DNA of 64,000 nucleotides. Origin: Acridotheres tristis. Taxonomy: Eukaryota > Chordata > Aves > Passeriformes > Sturnidae. Positions 40,400 through 52,703 of this stretch are shown here, piece after piece (positions within the stretch are counted from its first letter, which is position 1; every line of letters begins with the position of its first letter). Both the position numbers and the translations under genes were made by a program. The notes below the pieces were generated by a model. That model had not been told where the DNA came from. It ran no database searches and saw nothing but the letters and a program-made list of their open reading frames with translations. The stretch spans positions 8,536,479 through 8,600,478 of the forward strand of contig CM072899.1 in NCBI GenBank assembly GCA_037013685.1, read 5' to 3'.

Positions 40400-40960
40400 C
40401 TGCTCCTGCAGAAACAGGGACAGCCCTGTTCATCCATTGTGCTGCCCACAGACACAGCCTGCCTGGTGCAATGCAGCAAGGAGCAGGCTCCAGGACAAGC
40501 CATTGCTCCTGGTTGCAGAGCAGAGCACGTTCTTCACCTCTGGTCCCATCCTGACTGGGCCAAGGGCTACTGCATGGGCGATCTCCTGCTTGATCTGGGC
40601 TAAGGCAGTGGAAATCGTTCTTCTTGTGGGTAACCAGGTAGAGAGGGCTCACAATCTGGCTGTACTCAGGAATGTGCATTCTCCAAAAGCCTATGGCACC
40701 TAGGAAAGCTTGTGTTTCCTTCTTGTTGGTAGGTGGAGACATTGCAGTGATCTTATTGATGACCTCACTGGGAATCTGGCACCATCCGTTTTGGCTCTTT
40801 ACTCCCAGGAACTGGATCTCTTGAGCAGGACCTTTGATTTGCTCTTCTTGATGGCAAAACCAGGTCCCAGCAGAATCTGGATGATCCTCTCTCCTTTCTC
40901 AAATACTTCCAATGTGCTGGGCAGGAGCTGCTGCACAACCCTTCCTGCTCGAGCAAGTGC
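40400..40960 (-). mobile_element. pol: ERV-L-like pol relic (RT end / connection), broken
   Basis: On the minus strand a frame running from above 40742 down to about 40605 encodes a retroviral Pol segment, with the motifs EIQFLGVK, TQAFLGAIGFWRMHIPEY and SPLYLVTHKKN. These belong to the end of the reverse-transcriptase domain and the connection toward RNase H. The combination FLGxxGxWRxHIP followed by PLYxVT is characteristic of class III (ERV-L-like) elements (family knowledge). In an intact provirus this part would help copy the RNA genome into DNA. Here it is dead. Near 40605 the recognisable reading moves to another frame after an apparent small deletion. Upstream of about 40850 similarity again continues only in a different frame. 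The catalytic YxDD region, RNase H core, integrase and LTRs are not seen. Limits are approximate. Confidence 0.85.
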
Positions 40961-43900
40961 CCACTGAGTGCAGCTCTGGTCCTGTGCATGTGGATCAGGC
41001 TGGTTTCATGCACACCACACTTCCAAGCTCTTTTTACAGCTATGAGAATTAACAATGTAAACTAAAATGTCAAGCCAAGAAGGTGGTGCAAGCACATACA
41101 CACGAGTTTAGGCCCAAAACAGCAGCTTTGAATGGTGACGTCTCACAGATGGGGGAGTGCTCATTGCTTCATCTCCTTTGATACAAAACACTTAAAGAGA
41201 CATCAAATTTTAACTACTCTGAACTGCAATGATCATGTGTAACCTCTTCATATATAATTTCAGAGTCAAGCAGTCTCTGAACTTGTGGATCATTGAATTA
41301 AGGATTTTTTGGGGGAAGCATTTTTCAAATGAAACCTCTAATATGCCTAGTGCTCCCATTCAGTGCAGCAGAGCAAATTCAGATATTAAATTAAATAGAC
41401 ACAGTTTCAGATATTCAAATTACGTTTCTACATCCCCCAGTGAAATATATTTCATTATATCAGGTCATACCTGCAAAATAAATAGGGCAGAAATACAGAT
41501 TTCCATATTAAAAAAAGAAATGAGAAATTTTTAGCAAAAATTCTCAAACACTTGAAAGGCCTCTTCTATCTCTTTGCAACAGAGGTAGGAAGGGCAGAAA
41601 ATTATGACACGGTAATTATTATGATGGATGTTCAGCCAGTCCTTTATATTAGATACACTGCTTGTGCAGGAACCAGCACTACAGATTGCATACTTCACTA
41701 AGCAGGACACTCGAGATTATAATGGGCAATACAGATTAACAACATTAGGTTAAAGCAGGATAATTCTTCTTCTTTCTCATTTCTATTCCTTTTCCATGGA
41801 ACAGCTTCTGCTTCACATTTCTGTGCTCCTTGCTCCCAAACCTTAATCTACGCATCAAGCAGGCATTTTTCCATTTCAGCAGGTACAAATCTTCAGTAAC
41901 TGGATGGAAATTTATAAAATTGCATTGGTGTAAAATTCAGCTATGACTTAACCTGTCTGTTCTGAATTAAAGGTGATGATGTGTTTGCTTTTGCCATCTC
42001 ATGCAAACAGCGGGAAAGATTCATCTTATTCAAAAGCAGCAGGAGAATTTAAGAGAAAGACTTGTCTTGGCACAGTGTAAATAATCAGTTTGGTGCTATA
42101 AAAGAGTCGATTTATAATTTTAGCAATTATTTCAGTGTCTGTGAAACCAGTAAAAGTGCAATACTTTTAAAATAGGTAGGAGCTGAACACTGTCCTATGC
42201 TCATCTCTAAGATTTGGGTTTGCCCCCAAGAAAAAGCCAAACTGTGCTTCAGTAATTATTCTTTCCAGATATAACCTCACTCCAGATGTTCAAGGGGAAT
42301 CAGCTAAATACCCTGGAGACCTCTGACTCAGACCTTTGTCCCAGCATCACTGGCACCAGCTCACCCTGGGTAACCAGCCTGCATCCAGCCAGGCAGCCCT
42401 GCAGGGCTGCAGCAACCCAGAGCTGAGCAGGGGCTGCCTGCACACAGCACCTACCCAGCCCTTCTTCTCCTTGGCCCTGGGTCAGTACAGCTGCACTGTG
42501 AGTATTCTCCAAGTAGGTTAACAAACTTGAAGATAAATTAGCCTGCAGATTCATGGTGACACCAGGGACAGCAAAACAGATGTGACTTTCATTCCTTTGG
42601 CCCTAATTCATTCCCTCTCTGGTGACTCAGCATTTCAGGTGCTAAACTTTACCCAGGAAAGGTCTAAGGTGCCATAGGTGCTGGAAGGGTGTAGCTCCTA
42701 TCCCTTTCCAGCCAGTCACAAGGACACTGAGCAGCACTGCTCCCCTTTCCACAAGATAATGCAGCAACTACACTTTGCTTTTAAGCCTCACGTTACAGCC
42801 ATTCTCTGTCATGACCAACACATAAACAAAGATACAGAAGTCCTCAGCACATCACACATTCATTCCCAGCCACACAAGACAGTTCACACAATGGTGGGTG
42901 CTTGCTATTTTATTGTGCTAAGCAATTGCCCACAGGTCATTCCAGGCAGAGCATGGAGGAAGCCAGAACATGGCGTGGGCTCTTAATGAATTTTTGCACT
43001 CTCTTGTGCATCTTCAGGGAGTCCTGTGCATGGGATGTCAAGGCTCCCTCGCTCAGCAGGCTGTAGCTCCTGGCAGGGCTTCCAGCCAGTTGCACTCCCA
43101 CTGCTTGCTCTACACTGATTCCTGGAGGACCAATTTGCCATGTGCCAGTGACCCCTCCCAGCATGTACAGGACTGGATTCCAGTCTGGCTCATGAGGAGA
43201 GCTCTTAACTGTTTAATGTTAGATGCAGCAGAGAAATGTTGTAAACATTCCTGTAATTGGTCTGCTTTTAAAAATTGATTTTGTTTGAAACAGCAAAGGA
43301 AGTTCAAACTGTACTTTGTGGCTCAGGAGTGCTTGCAATACCTAAGAGGTAAAATTAGAGGGAAGGCATTGTCTTGGCAGCATTTCTCTTTCAAGCATGA
43401 TCTGGAGGGCAAATGTGCCTGTCCCCAGCTGTGTGCATGGTGCTCCCTCAGCCAGAGCCATGGGGTGAGGAAAGAGGGGCTGGGGGCTACACTGAGCTGC
43501 TGGAGCAGCTTACAGGCTTTTCCTGTTTCTCCTGTGCTCAGCTCAGTGCTGCAAGGATGGACAGAAAAGCAACAAACATCTGCAGAAGGGGAAAAGTGAA
43601 GCACGAGCATAAAGAAGGGAACTCTGCGACTCAGGTGACAAAGACTGAAAGGACTGGAGATTACTTGTGCTGTGCCTTATCAGTCCTAAGGACTGGTGAT
43701 AGCAGAGATAATACAAAAGCAAGCTTGCTGTGAATTTATGAATTGGTAAGTCACTTTGTTTTAACAGCCCTCAGTAAATCACTGTTTGTTCCTGCATTTC
43801 TGTAATGCATTCTGTTACGAATTCCCTACCTGCTCTCTGACTTTATCTCAGTTTGCTTCTTATTTGTCAGACAAAGAATTCAAGATTTCTCCTAAATCAC

Positions 43901-46749
43901 CTGAGAAAAACTGACATTTTCACTCCTCTTGGTTCTTAGAAAAATGAGGGGGAAAGTGGTTCATTGTTTCAAATCCTCCTTCATCTAGCTGCAATTTCTG
44001 CAGAGTTGGGTTAGTCATTTTCTTCCATAGAAAACAGGTTGGCCCCCCTGGATTTCTGGGTCAGAGGTGGGGAATGGCTCAGTGGGCATGGCCTGAACAC
44101 ACAGGAATGCATTGCTCAGCTCCTGGCTCTGCTGGTCAGTTTTTGGTAAAGACACAGAGCCTTCTCCCCTTGCTTACAGCTGTTGAGCAGTGAAGGTATT
44201 TCACTATATTCAGCCACTCAGTATTTCCACTCCTGTCTTTCCAGGGAGAGCATTACCTATTTACAGTAGGACTTTGCACTCCTGTGAGTGCATACACTTT
44301 TTCTTTGATCCTCTCCAGCTTGGAGCATCTCAGTGCTATCAACCAGAGGCTTGAATGTCCCTCTGCTTTCCAGGATATAACAGCTTGGAGTGGGTATTAA
44401 CTGATAGCTCTGTTCATTTTGATATGCAGGATTTCCCATGGTATTATCACCATGACATGGAAGAGTTTTCTTGCTTATAGGGGGTTATGCTATATCCCTT
44501 TTCTATCCTTTGAACATTGGCAGTATCACCTATATCACTGTAGGAAAAAAAAAACCCACAAAAACTACCTATCCTGTTCAGTAAATAGCTTGTGCTGTGC
44601 TCCCTTTCATTCCCTATGTGTGCCTGTCACTTTCTCTTATTACTTACGCAAGAAAATAATTTGTCCTGTCAAAAGTTCTGTTGCTCCTTTAATAAGGAGT
44701 AATTACGTATGGAAATAAACAATCTCTCTATTTTCCTCCAGGCACAGAGATTGATTGGCTTATACTTTAGCTGCATGTACTAGACTGTTGCCTGCATGTG
44801 TGCAAAGGAGCAGGTGTGTGTGCAAAAGCAGGGGAAAGAAGGAAATTAATGAGGGAAACACAGCTTAAAGAAATCAGATTTGCATTTAGATTGATTTCTG
44901 TCCTGAAGCCAGATTAGTGTAACTTGAGTAAGACCACGGTTGCCAGAAGTGACTTATGAGGTTCTACACAAAATTCTGAGGCATTCCTATGGCTTCCACA
45001 ATAAAAAATAATAAAATTGCTCTGATTGTTGGCATTACAACCCGAAACACTCCACTCAAAAGTCATTATTCAAACTTCGTGCTAGCCTACTTTATAAAGT
45101 GTGCAAAGAACAACCTCACAAACACAAAGCATTACCTTGAAATGAGAGAACTGTTCACATCAATCAGGCATGTCCAGATAGTCTTCCCAAATTAAATCAG
45201 TTCTGATATCACTCAAAGAAATTAAAGAATTAAACAGTCCCAATTAAAAGGAGTAGGATATTTTGTAAAACAATATTATGCATGCCATATTATGATTTAT
45301 TACTAACACATCGCAAAGGAAATAAAAAGTTCCAACATCTCATCAATTTCTAAAATGGTATTTTAACTCACACTTCCAAGAAAGTTTCAGAAAGCTTTTC
45401 TTTGTACTGAACAGGAAGGAATACACACACTGAAATTTAAAAATTTTCTGAAAAATAAACACACAAGAATTCATTGCTACTTCCTATATAGTAGGAATTC
45501 AATAACAGCCTTAGTCCAGCCTTGTCTGGTGTAATATATCAAAGAAAATGCTCTGGCTTTTAGCAATCATTGTCTTCAAACTGTTTTTCCCTTCGGAGGT
45601 TATTAAACCTTCAGGCACTATTAAGTCTCTTGCAATGACCCTTTTGCTGTCAGAGGATGGGGCATTCCATAAGGAAATGTAATACTGAGGATGAGTAGTC
45701 ATATTCTTCGACTATAGGTCAAGAATATTCAAGAGATTTTGTAATTTAAGCTGCTGAAGAAAGGAATAATTAAGTGGCCCAAGGATTCTTGCGCTGCTGC
45801 AGGAAAAGGCCTTTTCTTGTTGGATTTCTTGGTTTTCATCACCTCTTGCTGCAGGGATTAGGGTAAGCTCTTTTCATTTACAAGTAGAGTTGCTCAGGAA
45901 AAGAGGAGCTTTCTTTCCTTTTCTTAGATAAAACCCCAAGCTTTATGTGTTTTTAAATAGAATTCTAAAGAAAACACCTCCCAGATTTCTCCACACAAGA
46001 AGCGACCAGCACACCTTTGGTTCTCCTCTGCAAGACATGTTTCAAACTTTCCTTACTTTTTGGTAAAAGGTGAATGATATAAGCACACTATACTAAAGTA
46101 ATAAATAGCAAAAAATCTCTCCTGCATCTGGGTGTGGGAACATCAGATAACTCTTGAGGAAGAGTTGGTAGTGACAGTGAGATGGGGTATCAGCAAGACC
46201 AAGACAGGAGGGAAGTCCAGGAGGCAAAACTAAACCTACAAGGAGACAGGATGCTGGAGACCCCAGAAAAGCTGCTTGTCCTAGATGCAAGACAAGAGAG
46301 AGCAAACAGCCAACATGTTGTTGAGAAAAATACTTGCAGTGAAAGTATTTCCTCTAGAAAATTCGTCTGATCTGAAATGGCAAACATGCATAGGAGGATC
46401 AGCAGCAATATTCCTTACAATGTAACTGAGTGATGCCATTAGGAATATTAGAGCTGCAGTAATGCTTAACTCTAAAAAAAAGAGCTGCCTGAAAGTGATT
46501 ATTATTGGGAAATTAAGAAATTTCAGATAAAAAGGCAAGGCATTTATGGGAGGCATGGGAACTATTTAGTAGACTACAGGGGTTGTTCAGAAGAAATACT
46601 TGCTACTTATTCTTAAAAAAATCAAATAAATTTGTGATGTGGTCAAAGGGTTAAAAAATAAAGAAAGCAGGTTAATAAGAGGTCCTTATTTAAAAGTTCA
46701 ACTCAGAAACATGAGATAGGAAGTTTAAGAAGGTAGGCAAAAATGCATC
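40961..46749. other. unique DNA, no gene seen
   Basis: No supported gene or further retroviral domain. 42300-43610 is a little richer in G+C and carries several overlapping frames of about 100 codons on both strands without recognisable motifs. Confidence 0.45.
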
Positions 46750-47925
46750 AAATGAACAAAGACAAATCAACATGCCAAAGAAACAAAAGATAAATAACAA
46801 AAAACGTTTCAATCCACAGTTCCTAAAGGAATCCTACCAAATAATTTGCAGGGCTGATAAGAAATTGAGCTATAAAGAAAGATTGAAAGATAAAAATCTT
46901 TGTAAAAATAAAAAAACAAAAACAAAAACAAAACAAAAAAAACACACAAAAAAACAAACCAAACAAACAAAAAACAACAAAAACAAACAAACAAAAAAAC
47001 CACACCAAAAAAAACCACAGAGGGAGAAAAATCCAGCCTTAACAGCATTCTTTGTATTATTTGCATCAGCTTTCTTGATGGAAGAGATTAAGGATGTTCC
47101 TATATCAGAGTGCGTTTTTGTGGGGTTTTCTCAGGGCTGGCTTTTTTTTCCCTTTTTCTGCACAGGAAATATGTCTGAGAAATTGTGTCAAACTGAAATG
47201 TCAGTAAGAGACATTTCAGAATAAATGAATAAAATTACTAGTAACAAGTTACCAACACTAACATAGAACTGGATATGAAATTGCCAAAGCACTTGTTGTG
47301 GCTTGTACCCTATCGTTTACATTCACTTCAGTATTAAAGACAGGACAAAATGTAAAAAATGGCAGCAATTTTAGCAGGCCTTTTAGAAGACTCAAAGAGC
47401 TAGGTCCATTAAATCTGACTGGTTGGCGAAAACTGCAACAAAGAAAAGAATTAGCAGGCACTTAAATAAATACAATGGTGTGAGAATACACCAACACGGC
47501 CATTGAAAGATATCTTGGCTCACAAATAAACTGGAGGAATGACCTAGGTGAAATATTTTACCTCCACTTCGGAAAAGCTGACCCAAATATGGGTCTTGTT
47601 CCTCATGAAAAGCTCTTCAAGAGCTTCAGGTGTCCTGGAATGAGACATGGTGATATTCTGAGCACCCTGACAGGGCCAGAGACAGCAAACCCAGCATCAG
47701 AAGGAGCCACCTGTCCCATGGGATCAGCTCACTGCATTCACAGGTGACAGGAAAACTGATGGGAATCCTCAAGTGACCAGTATTAATGAATGTACAAAAC
47801 TGGTCCAGATATTGTCCAGACAATTTGGGCTCTGAGTATCTCACACATAAAACAACGGGGTGAAAAAATGGCAGATGAAAGTCAATGTCAAGACAGGAAA
47901 GTCTTCAAGAGGAAACACAAGTATA
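46750..47925 (+). mobile_element. ancient CR1-type LINE relic (ORF2/RT), interrupted
   Basis: This is a decayed plus-strand CR1 ORF2 copy. Near 47030-47070 the bases encode a stretch like the conserved N-x-F-F-x-S-V-F block that precedes the RT. At 47375-47540 the CR1 RT landmarks follow in order: ggccttttagaagactcaa, agagctaggtcc, aaatctgact, agaattagcaggcactta, acaccaacacggcc and tcttggctcacaaat. At about 47850-47890 gggtgaaaaaatggcagatg matches the end of the RT region. Stops and frame shifts are frequent, and 47630-47840 is not readily aligned and may be an insertion or strong decay. A 110-bp A/C tract (46910-47019) sits inside the element. Assignment is from recalled consensus blocks. 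Confidence 0.65.
46910..47019. repeat. A/C-only low-complexity tract (CAAA-rich)
   Basis: 110 consecutive bases contain only A and C on the plus strand, mostly (CAAA)n, (CAAAA)n and poly-A. The complement gives a spurious Phe/Cys-rich frame. Confidence 0.95.
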
Positions 47926-50900
47926 TCTATATACATGTATTGATTATCTCCAACTCACTATTCTGAAATGTCTTGTCTTTGCCATTCAGTATGGGAAAAA
48001 TGAAAGAATGATAAACAAAATTATTCAGATTTTGAAAAAAAAATAATTTGGTATATTCATCATCCAGGTCACATAGCAGAGAAAACATGGAAAACAGCCT
48101 GTCAAAATGAAGATACAAACTCTTCCTTAGGAGTTAAAGCAAACAAGATCCTACTATGGTTTAGTCAAAATTTAACTCCAAGAATGCACCAGCACTGAAC
48201 TATGACAATCAGGTTTTTCAGCTGCTTCATATGGCAGCTCTGTTTGCTCTGGAGAATTCACAGCCTCCATTGTACCACCTTTTGCAGTCTCAGCCCAGGC
48301 TCTGTTTTGTAATGTACCACCAGGCTTGTTTGAGAGACACAGTCACATTTGGTGTCTTCAGCTTGTGATTTTTTTTCCCCTCACTTTGTATAAGTACCTT
48401 CCAGAGTAATTCTCTCTTTCATGAGCAGGGAGTCAGACACCATAGAACCAAATCTACTGAGCTCCCAAGGACCAGGACTGATGTGGAGGGGTACAGTGCA
48501 TTCCTTCTGGAAAAACTGCTAATCTTGATGATCTCTAAGGACAATGACCAAATTGCATAGCAAATCTAGAATACACAAGCATAATTCAGTCTTGAGATTC
48601 ATATCACAGCCTTTCCAACAGCACTGGAATTTAAGTACTATTTTGAGTGCCCTAGCTCAATTCACTGAAGGGAACTTCAAAAGCAGCATTTCAAAAGGTC
48701 CTGAGTTCATTGCAATGGTCTGCAATCCATAGCAAAACCAAGATATATTACATGAAAAATATCCTCTTAAGTAATTTCCCACAAGTTAGGAAAGATGAGG
48801 AGCAGTCCAGGAAAACTGTTTCCTTTAACTCTCTTCTAGATGCAAAAGCAGAAGCACAAACATTTCCATTTGCATTTTCAGGGTTTTCAAGCTGTACAAG
48901 TTGTGCTATATTACACAGACTTGCTGAAATGCTCCTAATTCAAGTGGCAAGTAATAATGAATGTATGCTAGAGTTTTAACTCAGTTTGGATTAAGCATCT
49001 CTTCATCTTTTACCATTAATTATGTTTATCACTGACTGTCAGCTTTATGTCAAATTACAGGTACATACATCATGAATTGCCTAAAAAGCAGATAAATATA
49101 AGGTCTGTGCATTTATATTTCCCAAGAATACAGCATATTAGTTTAGTTTAATATTTTGCCTCAGTTAATTTCATTTCAAAATGGAAAAAAACCTTTTATT
49201 GCTCTGAGATTTCAAAGATTTCTACCGTCCTCCTGTGTACAGGGATTGTTTTTGCAAAAAACTAGATCTGTTCTTAAATAGAAGCTGTAGAAATCAGCTC
49301 CTTTCAGTGAATGAGCTTAACCTGCTTGTTTCCTTCCTTCCTGGAACTTCAAGGTTACCCTCTTGACCCCAGTCTCGACTTTCACCCTGTTCTGTCTGTG
49401 TGGAAGTGATCAATGAAAAACATGTTAAGGAGATGGAAGGGACTTGTCTTGCTCAACCTAAAATACTTGTTGGGGGATTTCTGCAAAATTCATTTTGGAT
49501 TGATCCAGAGCATTTCATTTGACCAAAAGAAAATAATCTTAGCTTCACTATAGGGATTATTTCATTTACTTTTTTTAACCTTGAAATTCAGGTCACACTT
49601 TTTCATGAGAAATACTTCTTTGCAACAACAGGTTGAAAAGTTTTCCTCGATGCAGTGTGGCTGTACAATGCCAAAGTGAAATGTTTCATTTAATTACTGT
49701 GGGGCAGAGTACATGAGGATGTACTGAGGTGAGGCTCAGGCCACATCACAAGTCTGAGCCCCCATCCTGGGCTTGGCAGTGCCTGCAGGAGGAGAGAGGG
49801 CTTCAGCCACATGTGAAAGAGAGCTTTGACATATTTCTAAGTTTCTGTTCCTGTTTTATTTTGATTTACTGAGAGAACTCCATCTAAATTTGTAAATGGC
49901 ATACATCACACCCTCAAAATCTTCATTTCTCAGCGTACACACTCTTCACCAAAATAGCACCAGTTCCTTCCAAGCCTGCTGGACACATGGAAAAGACACA
50001 CCTGAAACAAGTTTTCACTCCATAGTTTTGAGTCCCAGTGAACTCCCACTCCTCCTCTGCCACTCTGCTCATCAGCATTTTCCTGGGGCACTTCCCTGCT
50101 GGATCTTGGTGGGTGCTCCTACAGCACTTGGGCAATCACAGCTCTCAGCTGCCTGAGCTTACCCACATATTTCCATCCATGAAACCTTTCACAAGATACA
50201 ACAATTGGAAGTATTTCATATACACAGTCCCAAAACTTTATGTCCTTCACCATGTACCATCACAATTACAAATCTCAGGAGACAGCAGCAGCAGCTCTCA
50301 CTGACATACCAAATTGCAGCCAATTCATATAGCATATCAATAACGTTGGAAAATTTAAGTACTATGGGAAAACCAACCCTTCCTCCAACCGAAACACTGT
50401 CTTAATTCTTCAGTAGAAAGTCACATTCTGTGGAAATTATCTGAGCTTAAATGTCTCTGCTTCCACTCATTTATACCTGGGCAACTGTGAATCAAGGAGT
50501 TAGAGCCCACTCATTCCCTCATATCTCCTTGTGTTTTTAATAAGTAATTTCAGCCAAGAAAAGGATCTGGGTTTGCATGTTTATATTTTTTCTACTCTCA
50601 GCTCTGACCCCTCTTTTGAATCTGATCTACAAGTGACAGCCCCACAGAAAGTGCTTTTAACACAGGTTACTAATAAATTACAAAAAAACAGATTTACAAT
50701 CTAATCTCCTCATGTGCAGTGATGTGTATTAAATAAATTGTTAAATCAGAAACCACTGTAAATTTGGTGTATGCCTAAGAAACTATAATCCATATTATCA
50801 ACAGTAAAAGTTGTGTTTTTTTCCTCAGTCCAGCTACTTAGATAAACCAGGAGCAGTCTTATTGTAAGAAAATATAATTTCCTAGAATGCTCATCATTAG

Positions 50901-50984
50901 TCCAAAGCAGCAACAGTCCACTACAAAAAAAAAAAAAGTTAATTTTTTGTTGATTTTTCTGACTAGTGTCTACTCTTTAGTCAT
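47926..50984. other. unique AT-rich DNA, no gene seen
   Basis: No supported gene. An A13 run lies at 50925-50937. Confidence 0.45.
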
Positions 50985-51480
50985 TAGCTAGCAAAATGTT
51001 TACTCCTATAAAAATATCCATTTCCTAGGGATTGTTAATTACACTTTATTGAGAAACAATCAGTTACTTAGTTGAGTTACCCACCCCTTTAGAAAATTAA
51101 ATGCTGAGATATTCATTTTTGCAATGAATATCTATCCAGTAATTACCATATTTACTTTTCATTTATGGGGGAATAATCTGTTTTAATTAAGCCTAACTGA
51201 AGAACTTTTATCAGATGTAATTATCCCTTTCGATAAATATGTCTCTAGTAATTACAGTTAACCATGGGATTTATAGCTCTTAAGTCATTTGGTAGGAAAC
51301 ATAATAAATCTTTAGTAATACATGCTAAATTACTATAAATTAATTCAGATCATTAACATAATAAACAAATCAGGAAATTTTCACTTAATTACTTTGGGTG
51401 GTTAACTCAAAATCCCTTGTAAAGCTTCCTAGTAATCAAAATTTTACCAGTATTTTTAGAGATAATTTTTTTAATAACAA
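50985..51480. promoter_or_regulatory. TAATTA-rich block, possible enhancer
   Basis: Six TAATTA hexamers occur at 51036, 51140, 51184, 51218, 51249 and 51386, with further ATTA cores around them. TAATTA is the palindromic core bound by many homeodomain proteins (general knowledge). Base composition alone would predict fewer than one in this span. The block is not a simple repeat and holds no open frame. Clusters of this kind are common in conserved developmental enhancers, but without a comparison to other species the function is inferred only. Confidence 0.3.
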
Positions 51481-51866
51481 ACCTGTTTGAATATTTACAC
51501 AGAAAATTAGATCACTGCTGGAACCCAGAATACACATATTCTTTTTAGATCATAGACCCTTTAGGAATTGATGGTGGGTAACATTTTAAATGTAGTTAAT
51601 TGTGCCTCACAGGATTTCAGGTCTGTACCACTGCATAGTGAAGAACCTGCACGGTGGTAAAGTAAAATTTTAGAAGTAAGGTACCTTGTCTTTCCTCCCC
51701 TTTGCTCATTTTTGTGAGTGCTCAAAAAGGCAGGTACGGGGGAAAAGGTGACAGCTGAGCACTTGGTGACCAGGACCGAGGGATTGCACAGGGGAAGAAC
51801 AAAGCAGCTGGAGCAGGCAGGGGCCTGGATTAACCCACTGCATCAGGAGCAATGCCCTGGGGACCA
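51481..51866. other. unique DNA, no gene seen
   Basis: Nothing recognised. Confidence 0.4.
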
Positions 51867-51900
51867 GAACTGAACTGAACTGAACTGAACTGAACTGAAC
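51867..51900. repeat. (GAACT)n pentanucleotide array
   Basis: About 6.8 perfect copies of GAACT, ending at gaac|cgac. On the minus strand it would encode a VQFSS pentapeptide repeat, which I take as a by-product. Confidence 0.97.
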
Positions 51901-52703
51901 CGACAGCCTACGAGGACAATCCTGCAGCCTCTCACTGAGGCACATCCCAACGTGCACTGCCAATCCAGCAAGTGCAGCTGTCTCCTTGCAAATAATTCTT
52001 ATTCCCTGTTCCATGCCCACACAGCACAAGAATGGCAGGGCAGGGAGCTGACATCAGGCATGTGAGGTAATGGCTCTCAGAAATCCCTTTGCCATCCCCT
52101 TGAACTGAGCTGTCAGTGCATCCACCAAAGGCTCTCCTGAGTGGATCCTGTTACACGAGCCTTGTTCTCCTCCTCTGCACAGACTGGAGAGACAAACTCA
52201 GTGTGCTGGCACACAAACAGTTTACAACTCCAGCTGACAAACACACCATCCCAGCAGTGCTCCCACCTCCTGCTAGTTGGAGATAAGTCTTGAGCTTAGT
52301 TCAGCCAAGTCAAAACCCATCTCTATATTTGTATCGAAATCACTCATCAGATTACATGTTCAAGGTGAGGAATACAGATGAACACAGATGAGATTTTTAG
52401 TCATGAACTTTTGGACTTTAATCTTCTTAAAGAGCTTCCCTGCAGGCAAAATATCCTTCATAAATAGAAAACAAAGCAATAACCAAAACTTTCTATTAAA
52501 AGAATATTTTAAATCCTTTTTCCCTGAAGCATTATTGGATCTTTCTGGTCCTAGGGGGAATGTCCCCTTTATTCCACACTGTCCCTACTTTGCCATGAGG
52601 ATCTGAGAGGGACAAGGGGTATTTGGCTCAGGTTGGCTGGTTTTTTCTGCCCTTTAAGCTGCAGCCTGTATAGGTGAAGGACATAGGAGAGAGAAATTTT
52701 CCT
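51901..52703. other. unique DNA, no gene seen
   Basis: No gene is seen. On the minus strand this lies immediately downstream of the LTR-like block. No primer-binding site or gag sequence is recognisable, which fits a solo LTR. Confidence 0.45.

Noticed and set aside
46809..47066. Phe/Cys-rich hydrophobic frame on the minus strand
   Set aside because: It is the complement of the A/C-only tract, not a membrane protein gene.
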